Part shown: one piece after another, positions 37,401 through 49,800 of the stretch
Layout: the number at the start of each line of letters is the position of its first letter
How positions within the stretch are numbered: position 1 is the stretch's first letter
Origin: Lonicera japonica
Lineage: Eukaryota > Streptophyta > Magnoliopsida > Dipsacales > Caprifoliaceae
Reading direction: 5' to 3'
Assembly: GCA_021464415.1 (NCBI GenBank)
Contig: CM038471.1
Location: 71,464,851 to 71,528,850 of the forward strand
Length of the DNA stretch: 64,000 nt
Notes under the pieces: model-generated
What the model was told of the DNA's origin: nothing
Databases searched by the model: none
What the model saw: the letters and a program-made list of their open reading frames with translations, nothing else
Translations under genes and position numbers: made by a program

Positions 37401-40400
37401 CACGAATACTTTCTCTGTCCAATTAAAACCTATAAATGTATATGAAACCTACTCAAATTCAACTTACATTGGTAAGTTTTTTTAAAAATGCGTATGGAAA
37501 TTTATGAAACTTTTAAAAGAACGTCTAAATTGAAAATCATGAGTTTTAAAAGCACAAATTCTCAAATATTTTGATTTATCGACTCGCGTGAATTAAAAGT
37601 CTTGTGAAACGAGTACAACCTAAGTGATTTGATTTGTTTAATTTAGGTCCCATCTAACAAGGAGAAGGAGGCAGCAAGGTTTGCTCAATTGTGGAACAAA
37701 ATAATTACTAACTTCAGGGAGGAGGATCTGATAAGCAATAGGTAATATGAGGATGCTAATCCAAGGGACATGTTTCCGTTACTTTATATGGAAATGAACC
37801 TCGCATCTTGTCTTGTCAAAAAGTCAATATTTATAATTAGGGATTTTTTGACTTTGCCACCGATTTTTTATGAGATATTAAACTTACTTCCCCTATTTTC
37901 ATAATCATTTGACTTTTCCCCAATACGTGGGGGAATCTCAAAGAATTTTGTAAAGCCAAAGGGTTAAGTTGAAGGATTACATTCAAAAAATAGACATTGC
38001 CCCCCATTTTTACGTAATTCTTTGAGATTTCCCTTCATGCCAGGGGTAAAGTCTAATGATTTTGAAAGCAGGGGCAAGTCTAATTTCACATTAATAACAG
38101 GGGGCAAAGTTAAAGGAAGCCCTTAAATTATTATTTTGATTCATTTCCTGATATGTTTTTATCTCTTTGCTATCTAGGGAAAAGAGCCTCTTGCTCATGC
38201 CTTATTGGGCTGACCGTGATTTGGATCTTATACAGTGGCCTCCGTTTTTACTTGCTAGCAAGGTTTCTTACAATCCTGCTTTACATTCTTTCCTTAACCC
38301 AGTTAAACAATTTATTCAATTATCTCATATTTTACTGCGTAGCTTCCTATAGCATTGGATATGGCTAAAGATAGCAACGGAAGGGACCATGAGCTGAAAA
38401 AAAGATTGACAACAGACAATTATATGGTCTCTGCTGTCTGTGAGTGCTATGCTTCGTGTAAAAATATTATCAACTATTTGGTTAAAGGGAAACGTGAAAA
38501 AGAGTAAGTTTCTTACCATCCGAAATATTTAGTTCAGCAGTTACATTGCCTTAATATTATATCTTGTTACTGACTTCTTCAGCTATTCCCAGTGTTATAA
38601 ATGAGATTTTCTCCAATGTTGACCATCACATAAAAGAGGATAATCTGATTGTGGAGTTGAATATGAGTGCTCTCCCTGGCCTATATGATAAATTTGTTCA
38701 GCTCATTGAATTTTTGGTAAATATCTATCACTAAGAGCATCTCCTATGGTATAATCAAACAAGCAACCATAATCAATTTTAGCGGTGTTGCTTAAAAAAA
38801 CCAGTCCAATGGTATAATTGAACTTTAGCAATCATTTATCTAATAAGCAAAAACTAAAAACATTTCCAATAATCAAATTGGTGGCCCCACTAATTCATTG
38901 GTTAGAAGAAATGATGAAGATAAGTTTGTCAGATTTAGATGATCTTTGTCTTCCTTTTTTCTTTTTCAATTTTTAAAGTGATAATTTTCTGGCTAAATAA
39001 AATAATGGGCCCCATGATTTTAGTTATTAAGAAATAATAACAATTGTGAAGCATGATTTGGTTAACTTCAACAATCAACTAAACGAATAATCAAATGGTC
39101 TTTTGGCTATCCAATTTTGAGTATTCCATTGGAGATGCTCCAGTATGCTTTCACACTATAGACACTGTTGACTGTTGAACTAAGGTTGACATTGGGTCTA
39201 ACTGAAATGGTTTGATTCTACAGAAAGAAAATAAAAAGGAAGACAAGGATGAGGTTGTAATTGTCTTACTTGACATGCTTGAGGTGGTAACCAGAGACAT
39301 AATGGAGGACCCACTTCCTAGGTAAAAAAAAAATTGGAAGCGGTTTGTGTTGTCAAGTTTGATGGTACATTCCTGTGATATTTCATATTTTTTTCTTATA
39401 TAGTTTGCTAGATTCAAGCCACGGTGCATCACATGTAACGAATGAGGGAATGACCCCTCTTGATCAACAATATCAGTTCTTCGGTGACCTTAGGTTTCCT
39501 GTTAAAGAAGACGTAGAAGCTTGGACAGAGAAAGTGAGCTTTCTTAGAATGCTGACTGCTACATTACATTAGTCATTTTGTCACACCCCACTTTTTAACA
39601 ATTCAATATCAAGCCGAGGTAAATTCCTAAGCAATAATCTTGAGGTAATAAATTCAAATAACAAAAATAAAAATAACCAAAGGTATTTAAATGAATAATT
39701 TAACTAACAGTGGACCGACATGCCAAAAACCCAGTGAATTTATTACCTCAGGATTTTGAGCAACGGTATCCGTCCAGCTAAACTGGACGGTTTGTGGAAT
39801 TTCTTTTGCCCGCCTGGTTTTTTGAAATAGTTGATTGTCCCTTAGGAAATTACCTTGGCGATATTCAATTGCTCAAAAATGGGGTTGTGACACATTTGCT
39901 AGATTCATACTCTTATGACTGGTTAGGTACAACTAGTTAGGTACCACTTCATTCCTTTTGATTTATTCTCTCTTGATCTACTAAAAGATATATAGGGATT
40001 ACGCACTATTATATCTGTTGCTTGTTGATTGTCCTTAAAAAATACAAAGCTTGTTGTTATTGTCTGCAGATTACACGGCTTCATCTATTGCTTACTGAGA
40101 AGGAGACAGCTATGGATGTGCCATCCAATTTAGAAGCCAGACGACGCCTTTCTTTCTTCTCGAATTCATTGTTTATGGACATGCCAGCTGCCCCCAAAGT
40201 TCGCAATATGCTTTCCTTCTCGTAAGCTTCTTTTTTTCTCATTATGTGTCTTTTGCTTTAGTAGGCAGGTTTCTGTTGATTTAAATATACTCTCTCCATT
40301 CCAAATTAAGAGTCTACCTGTCCTTTTGTTACACAATCACCATATCAAATATCACAACAGTAAATAAGTTTTGTTCTTGACCATTAATTTTGGTGCAATT

Positions 40401-43400
40401 GGGGCTTTTCTTAAAAATTGTGAACTCCAATAGGGACTCATACTTTGGGAAGGAGGGACTATTTTATATCCATAGTTAGGAGGAAGCAGTCTGTGTTGTT
40501 TATGACTTGTTGTCACAATATATCTTATTTGCAGGAAATATACTACTACTTAGTATATTTCAATGTTTCCATGTAGTGTCTTAACTCCTTACTTTAAGGA
40601 AGACGTTCTTTTCTCCATAGATGGACTGGAAGAACCTAATGAAGATGGTGTTTCTATACTCTTCTACTTGCAGAAAATATTTCCAGGTCAGTTCCCCACC
40701 CCAACCCACTAATTTTATATGCAAAAATAGATTTACTCCCTGTTTCATAATCATTAGACTTTGCCCCCTACATGTGAGGGAATCTCATAGTATTACATAA
40801 AAACGCAGGGGGTGGGTGGTGTCAAGTCATTGGATTACTTTTAAAAAATTAGACATTGCCCCCATTTGTATGTAATTCTTTGAGATTCCCCTGGATGTGG
40901 GGGATGAAGTCTAATGATTATGAAAACAGGGAGGTTGGTCTAATTTCACATTAATAACAGGGGGCAAAGTCAAACCCTTCCTTATTTACCGTGCACTGTG
41001 AAGTATCTATGCTTAATTTGAATTCCCTTTGTACTGGATGGACCCTACTATATGCAGATTTTTTTAATTTTTTTTTTTTGACAATTGCTACTACGTACAG
41101 ATGAATGGAACAACTTTCTTGAACGAGTCAATCGCAGGAGTGAAGAAGAAATTAAAGGAAATGCAGGTCTAGAAGAAGAACTTCGCCTGTGGGCGTCATA
41201 TAGGGGCCAGACACTGACCAAAACTGGTACAATATTCTTTTTTGTATCATTAAAAATTCATCAGTCTCACTATTCTTTAATTGATATTAGTTTTTTTGAT
41301 TATTTTTTTTTCTTGGCGTATATCCGCTCTATTTGAGCAATAATAGTACGAGGTATGATGTACTATCGGCAGGCTTTGGAACTTCAGGCTTTCCTCGATA
41401 TGGCGAAAGATGAGGGTAATTACAGAAGAAAAAAAAACTGATTTTAATTCCGTCTTATATATGATACTTCAAATAGTATTGGTGTATCTTAGTTTCGACT
41501 TTGTTACAGAGTTAATGAAAGGCTATAAGGCAGCTGAATCTAATACTGAGGAACACCTAAGGAATGAAAGATCCTTATTGGCACAATGTCAAGCAGTAGC
41601 AGATATGAAGTTCTCATTTGTGGTATCATGCCAGCAATATGGCATCGACAAAAGATCTGGTGATCGACGCGCCCAAGACATTTTAAGGCTTATGACAACG
41701 TAATTCTCCAATATTCCTTCTTGTTGTTTTGTTGGTAACTGACATCAAACCCGGGCTGACCGGTGGGTCAACCTGATGTACGGGCCACTTAACCGGGCTG
41801 GTCTATAAACTGGTGGAACCCGATTGACCCGACCGGTTTCAATCTAAGTCTAGTGAACCACCTGGTTTATTAATAAACCGGTTCATTTGTCCGCTCTAAT
41901 AAAATTATAAAAATGTACTTAAATTATGAAGCTAACAAGGCTTGATCTCATGACCTTAATTATTTGTTTAAAGGAGTAACCAACCATCCAAGTCGTGCAT
42001 TTTAAAAAATTGTATTTGGAAAATACCTTTTTGCTTAAAATATTAATACACATTTTACTCCAAAAAATATATAAAAAAAGAATATACATTTCATAATAAC
42101 AAAAACACTAAAAGAGAATTATAGGGCTTTTCGTGGGTATGTGAAATTAAGAAACTGACCTTCATGCTTCAAAAATTACAATAAAAGTATTGCTTAAACA
42201 AGGATTTGAACCTACGACCTTAAATCTAAAGAACACATGTTATTACCATTTGATGTGTTAATTTTGTTTTAAAAATCTATATCTATATATATATATATTG
42301 TGAAGAATTATTAAGTATTATATTGCACACCAATGTGTATGCCGCCAATTATAGTGTTCATTTAATGCGTGCATCGGTAGTACACTCTTGCATGGTTTAT
42401 TGAAATCACTGTTGTTTTGACACATTTTGTAATTATTAATAGTATAAGCGGTTCTACCAGTTACCCGATTTATTAATAGTATAAGCAGTTCTACCAGTGA
42501 CCCGATGGTTGAAGCGGTGACCCACTGACCCAATGGTTGAAGCGGCGATCCACTGACTTTATTTTGCTCATGTGTAGTTTTTTGTTTCTTTTTTTAAGCT
42601 TGCTTACGATTAGGGGTGTCTATTTCCATAATCTCATGTTGCAGGTACCCTTCTCTTCGCATTGCTTACATTGATGAGGTTGAAAAAACTAGTAAAGACA
42701 AATCCAAAAAGGTGGAGGAGAAGGTGTATTATTCAGCTCTTGTGAAGGCTGTACCAAAGTCTGTTGACTCCTCTGACCAAGGTCAAAACTTAGACCAGGT
42801 ATGAGTCTCTAATTTTTATGGATACAATTGTCTAACCATTATACTTAGTGAGTTTTCGCACGTTAATTTTGTTCTTGAAAGGAAAGTGGACTCATAATTT
42901 GTCACATCCCAAAAAGGATAGTGGACTCTTAATTTGAGACGGAATCATATGAGATTGTTGGAGTAGGACAGATTTAGTTCCAGTCTCTCTTTCTTTTTCT
43001 TTTTTTTAACTAGGTAGGGGGTTGTCTTGAACTTAATTGTTATAAATCATTAAATTGTCAGGCTTGCTTTTTAATTGCCGCACCATGTAGAAAATGTATT
43101 GAACGATTGATTTTTTTTTCCTTCTTCCATGTTGGATCTATATGTTTTTTGCATCATATTATAATTGATAATTTGAATCACGCCCTTGTTGCATTATTAC
43201 TGTCATTTTTGCTTACTAAGAGTGTTCTAATGATCTACAAATGAGAGTTCAAATTTTCCTACTGAGGTTACTTATATCAGAAAACATGGAAAACAATTCA
43301 ATATATTATTTTATGGGCTTTTTTGAGTTTGCCCCCTATTATTAATACTAAACTCAAGATACCCCCCATTTCAGTAATCATTTTACTTACCCCCTAGGTT

Positions 43401-46400
43401 TTTGTGCCCAAACCATTTTGCCCCTTATTGTTCATCATCTTCCTTCTTAGACCCCAACCCTCCTTACTTTCTCTCTCTAACGGAAACAATTATATCCCTC
43501 TATCATCTCTCTCAATCAAATGGGCCCGTTTTTCTTCACTACTCTCTCTATCCCTCTTTCTTTACAAATCTCCCATTGAAATGGATGCCACCAGCATTAT
43601 TTTTCTCAGAACGGCAATGCCGAGCTTTAGTACTCTCTCATCTTCCTTGGCACTAGTTGTTCAAGTGCCATTCCAAATGCCAAGTGCTTAATCCAACCAT
43701 CCAAAAGTTACCTGAGTCACCAACAAGAAGAACTCGAACCTGTTCGCAAGGCGGCCTACCATTCTGCTCCTTTTTATCCCTTTCCCTATCCCAAAACATT
43801 TTCCCAAATTCTAGCCCTAGAAATCCAAAAACCCCTCAATATCCCTCTTATCTAATCATATCAATCTCATCAATCAAACTCCAATTAAACTTAACTCAAT
43901 CTCCATTAAATCAACAACTGCTTCTCAAATTAGGTCTCCTAGATTTTAAACCTAAAATCCAAATGAGCAGAATTTGCAATTCTTAAATGAGAAAAAATTG
44001 ATGGATCTGATAAGAAAATCGATCCATTTGAATTTCGAAATTTGTCTTTAAATTGGTCTGAGGTAATTAGAATTGAGTAAACAAGATATGTCGGATAAGG
44101 AAGCCATAGCTTTTTCGGCGATTTCTTCAAACGAATCTCCACCGGATTTGGCGATTGCACGCTCCGTCGAGTGAGTTGCAGAGGGAGGGGAAACCAAGGG
44201 TTGCTAGCAACAGAGTGAAGTGCTGTGGGTTGGTCAGTGGTTTTATGATTACTTCATCATCTTCCTCTTATTAGGTTTCATCATCAATTGAAGATAATGT
44301 GAAAGGAAGGGGAGTGCCGGCATTGGCGGTGGGTTTTAGGTTAACAGAGGGGTATGGGTAGAATGGTCAAAATATTAAAAAATGGACGGAGTTAGCCATC
44401 CGATAAAATACAGGGAGTAAGTCAAAGGATTAATAAAATAGGGGGTATTTGAGTTTCATATTAATAATAGGGGTTAACTCAAAAAATCCCTTTATTTTAT
44501 TATCTTAAACTCACCGTTATTGTTGTCGAAATCCCTGTTTTATTGTCGAAATTAGAGTAACCCCTCTATTTAGATAATCATTTGACTAAACCCTAAAAAT
44601 TGATGGTGTTCTAACTCTGTCCCCCAAAAAGAAAAAAAATCCGCTCAGACTGTTCTGCCCTTACCTTCAACCTTTAACCACCAAATTTTTATATATATTT
44701 ATATAAATGCACATATAATACACACAACTACATATATACGCAATTCACAGTAATACATATGTAAATCAAAATTACTAGAGGACTGTTGGCCACCATTTTA
44801 CAGCAAAAATCACACCTGTATATACTGTAGCAATTTCAAATTGCATCCCTAATCTTGATTTTGCAATTCACCTCATGAACTTCAATTTTCTTATCTCCAA
44901 AAAGAAAACATTCAATCCCATTGATAAGAAACTATTCACATAGATGTTTGAGATGATCAATTTAATGGGAGAGGAGCTGAAATCTATATCTAACTAGATT
45001 TTAATTTTGGACTTCTAATCAATAACAGCCATCCACAATCTCCAAGCAATTTACTTTGTTATTCGACAATACATCTTCTGGTGATTCAATTGATGTTGTA
45101 GCTGTGTACATGTAACAACAGGTCCGAGTTAGTGTAAATTCAGCCTTTTTGCTTTTCTTGGGTAATGAACTTTATTGGATAGGTTTAGTTCATTTTTCAA
45201 GTTTAGTTGCTTTACTTTCCTTAGTCCTCTTGAAGGAGCTTCTTGTAAGCCTAGGGGGCAGGCCTTTGTAGCGATCATCTATTGTTTTTTGTTATTTATC
45301 AGAGCACTCTTTCTCGGGTTACCGAGTTAGAGGATTTAAAAAAAAAAAAAAAAAAAACAATGTGTCTGATCCCATCTCATTTTGCCAACAGTAGCGATGA
45401 ACAATTTATGCTTTTGGTGTGAATCTATTTGAGTTTGATTGATATACGATGATTCTGATTTTGTATTCAGTATTTCAGAGAAAGATAAGATTTTGAATAT
45501 TTGGACACCATTGTCCAACAGCTAGGGGACAATGGTGTGGAGTTCTTTAAGAACAGAGAAGTAGAAGTAAAATAGACTGAAAGTTAGGGATGGAAAGAGA
45601 GAAGAGAGAGTCGAGTCTGTGTGTGAAGGATTTGTTTGGGTTTGGGAGAGCGAGTATGTGTGGAGGATTTGTTGGGTTTTAGAGGGAGAAATTATGAAGA
45701 TGAGGGTACTTCAGAAATTAAAAATAAAAGTTAACGGAGTTATAGCCCCTTCAGGTTTTAGGGGTTAAGTCAAACGATTATTAAAATAGGGGTAACTCTA
45801 CTTTTGACATTAAAACAAGGGGCAAAGTCAAAAAAAGCCTTTGTTGAAATCATTTCATATTGCAACCCCTGTAGAGTACTAACGTTTTATAACTGATTGA
45901 ATTGCCTTTTCCAGGTTATCTATCGGATAAAGCTACCAGGACCTGCTATATTGGGTGAGGGAAAGCCTGAAAATCAAAATCATGCCATAATATTTACACG
46001 TGGGGAAAGCTTGCAAACAATTGATATGAACCAGGTAATTAACTAATGGAGTTCTTAAATGAACCCACAAAATTATTCTCCTCACCCCACTTAGAGAAAA
46101 CTTTCAGTTCACCCCGCCAAATTTCATGAAATACTTTCAACTTACCCCACCTTTTTGCTATACACCAAACAATGTGTTAATTTTTTTCCCTTTACGCACC
46201 TACAACGCCCATTGCCATCCAAACACCGATGAATCTTCTAAACTCATGTTTGACAACCGAAATATCCAGAGTCTTCAATTGCATCGTTGATTCATATTTG
46301 GCCGAAGTATCCGTGACCTTTATTATGAAGCAATTTTGAGTACTTTAATGATTCAAGAAAGGGCAAACAAAGGAGTGAGAAACCTCAACAAAAGAGAGGT

Positions 46401-46788
46401 TCGTAGAGAGTTATAGAGACAAAGAGAAGATATATATATATAAAGATCTGGGTTTTATGTTCATCCAAGGTGCAAACATTTTTTCTTTTAATCATTGTTT
46501 TACTCTATTTCTATTTCTAGAACTTTTACTTCCAAATCCCCAATTTTTCAATTTGGATTTTTTTAGGTGATTGCAATAATCTCTCTATAGACCAAGATTT
46601 TAATTTCTTCAAGTTTTTAGGGATCAAAAGGTTGAAATTAAACAAATGTGGAATCTAAACGAACGGTGTTCTTTCCCTATTTAGCTTTAGGGAGATGAGA
46701 AAAGGATAAATGGGGGAACTTGTGCTCATCAATGGTGGTTATCGAAGACGGGTCAGAAGAGGAGGATGCCGACAGAGATAATTTTCTA

Positions 46789-46821
<33 letters not shown>

Positions 46822-49800
46822 TTAAAGAGGGAGAAAGAGAGAAGGATTTAAGGGTTTGGTTATAACAAAATTTATATTTCTTATTTAATTTTAAAAATAG
46901 GTGGGGTGAGTTGAATAGTATGGTGGGTGTAAATAAGATCACCCTTAACTAAATATGTGAGCGCCATAATTTACAAAAATCTTGGTCGCTAGTCCCTGAA
47001 TTTTTTTATTTTTAATGTCTAATTTATAGGATAACTACATGGAAGAAGCCTTTAAAATGAGGAACTTGCTGCAAGAATTTCTTAAAAAGCATGGAGTGAG
47101 GAATCCAACTATACTGGGACTTAGGGAGCATATTTTCACTGGCAGGTACTTAAATTGTTGAAACTTGTTGGAAATCATATTTTATTTATTATAATTGGGA
47201 AGGTATCTTTTGTACTTCCCATAAATATGGGATCTTATAGATTACTATGTCCTTTTTTCCTCCTACTTATTTTGCTTCATCATTGTAACCCTAATATTCA
47301 AATATGGCTATAAGCTCCGATCTCAGTTTGAGCAAGCAAAATCCATTAAGCCATCACAAAATTCTTCTAAACTTATCTGGACTTTATTCAAGTCACAATG
47401 CATAGTTGAATTAGGATTTCATTGTATCAATGTTTCTGTTCTCTGAAGGTTTTGCTTGAAATATGTTAAGTGTATAAATGTTTATTATGTGTCATTTTTG
47501 TGGATAAGCACATCATTAAATAACTGAAACAGAAATGGCCATAAGGTTAGCCTTGACACACTTAACATACTTTTGGGGCATTATAAAATAGACGAGACAT
47601 TGAGGAAGAGATTAAAAGCGACGTTAAAAGTTTTTATAATTGTTGAAGAGTATGACATACATTGTTGGCCCACCACCTAAAAGCTTAAGCTTTTGGGAGA
47701 GATGATTCCTAACTTGGTATCGGAGGTTGGTTTTCTAGGAGGTCCAAGGTTCAAGCCTTGGCACCTCCATTCCCCATTTGTAAATTCAAAATTCAAAATT
47801 TGTTTGTTTGCTCTCCACGTGCGAGTATGGGGTCGCACGTGAGGAAGAGTGTTAAGTATGATATTCATTACGGTTCCTTCTCCTAACAGCTTAAGCTTTT
47901 GGGAGAGATGGTTACTAAAAAAAAAACTATTAGGTAGTGGGCCAACAATGTATATCATACTATTCAACAATAATTAACCCAAAAAAGTAAAACTCGTATA
48001 TAGTTCATGATATTTCTTTTGAATTGGCTATATCTGCAGTGTTTCTTCTCTCGCGTGGTTCATGTCAAATCAAGAGACTAGTTTTGTAACAATTGGGCAA
48101 AGATTGTTGGCTAATCCTTTGAAGTAAGTTTTTAATTTCACCCTTTCTATCATGTCAACACAAACATAATTACAGCAAAAATATAATTGCATGCATTTGT
48201 TTCCAAAAGTTTTACCACTTCTCATGGTATACACTATGGGTCTAGAGTGAGTTATGGTTAAGTTTGCGGTTTCTGGTCCGGGATGACCATATTGAGCTGA
48301 TACGTGATAGTATTCGTTCCATTTTTGTTAATAGGTAACTGATACTTTAGCAAATTGTAGTCAAACTGATTCTTTTTGGGTCAAGAAATATTGTGTGTTG
48401 TTGTGTTCTATACTTGTACAGTTATACCTTGTGGCAACAGAGTCGGTCTCACAACCCACATATCCCACATTGATAGTGTAAAGTGGAGGTCCTTGGGCTA
48501 TATGGGTTCAATGAACCTAAATAACAACTTGGGCTAGCCATTTTGGGTGAGAACTAGGTTGTTGTACATGGTATCAAAGTGGACCCACGCCACTACCATG
48601 TAGATGTCTGGTTGTATTTCTACGGTTGACAACGAGTTGGAATCGTTTGTGTTTGACCCCAAAGTGATGAGGGCGTCAGTGTTTTAACTTGGGGATTATG
48701 GGTTTTGTTTCTGCGGCTGAAAACAAGCCGGAAACGTTTCTGTTTGACCCCGCAGTGACAAGGACGTCAGTGTTTTAACTTGGGGGAGTTTGTCATAACC
48801 CATATTACATATCCGACATCATTAGTGTAATGGGAGGTTCTTTTGCTTATATGTGGGTTCAATGAATCTAAATAATAACTTGGGGTAGCCATTTTGGGTG
48901 AAACCCCGGGTTGTCATAGGCAGTCATTGACTATATTCATTTTCAAACAAAGAACGTTAAGCTGTCATTTTGACTTTGTGTTCTTTGTTAGTGATGGTAT
49001 GTACATAGGCATCGATGGACTGACATTGCTTTGCAATAGAAAAGAATGTAATATATGGAACAATAATTTCCAAATAATTTGAATATATATATCTTGTCCA
49101 TTTATCTTTGATGAGTTCTATATCAATAATTTTACTTGTTTCCACCCCATCAGGGTTCGTTTCCACTATGGCCATCCAGATGTATTCGACAGATTGTTTC
49201 ACCTGACCAGAGGAGGTGTCAGCAAAGCTTCCAAAATAATTAACCTAAGCGAAGACATATTTGCAGGCATTTTCACTTCTTTAGAAATTTTGCTTTACAT
49301 CTGACCTTAATAAAAACCCTGTTCTAGCATCTCTCTCTCTATTATTCTCTTCAAACCTCTATGGTGTGGACTATGCAGGTTTCAATTCTACATTGCGAGG
49401 AGGCAATGTTACTCATCATGAATACATTCAAGTTGGTAAAGGGAGAGATGTGGGCCTTAACCAGATCTCGCTTTTTGAGGCAAAGATAGCCAATGGGAAT
49501 GGGGAGCAGACTATGAGCCGTGATATATATAGGCTTGGACACCGCTTTGATTTTTTCCGCATGCTATCCTTTTACTTTACCACCGTTGGATTCTATTTCA
49601 GTACCTTGGTATGATATGAAACATTATATTGCACAGATACGGATACACAAAACCCAATACAATATGATATTCCAATACTAAAAATTTTGAAAAAATAGAG
49701 TTCGGATATGCCAAGAATACGCTGATGAGATAATATATGGACGGTTCGTACTAGAGACGAATTCATACATATACAGTCTGTCTCCTATATGGATGGTCTG

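Noticed and set aside
37839..38123. 9-bp target duplication for the intron-22 MITE
   Set aside because: Flanks are A/T-rich and only partly similar (TTATAATTA against TTAAATTAT), not a convincing duplication.
39579..39892. CRISPR-like or tandem repeat array
   Set aside because: The repeats are inverted, not evenly spaced direct repeats, and a target duplication surrounds the unit.
43402..43986. Overlapping plus-strand frames in intron 33
   Set aside because: They lie inside a Mutator-like element, are Ser/Pro/Leu-rich from CT-rich DNA and resemble no protein.
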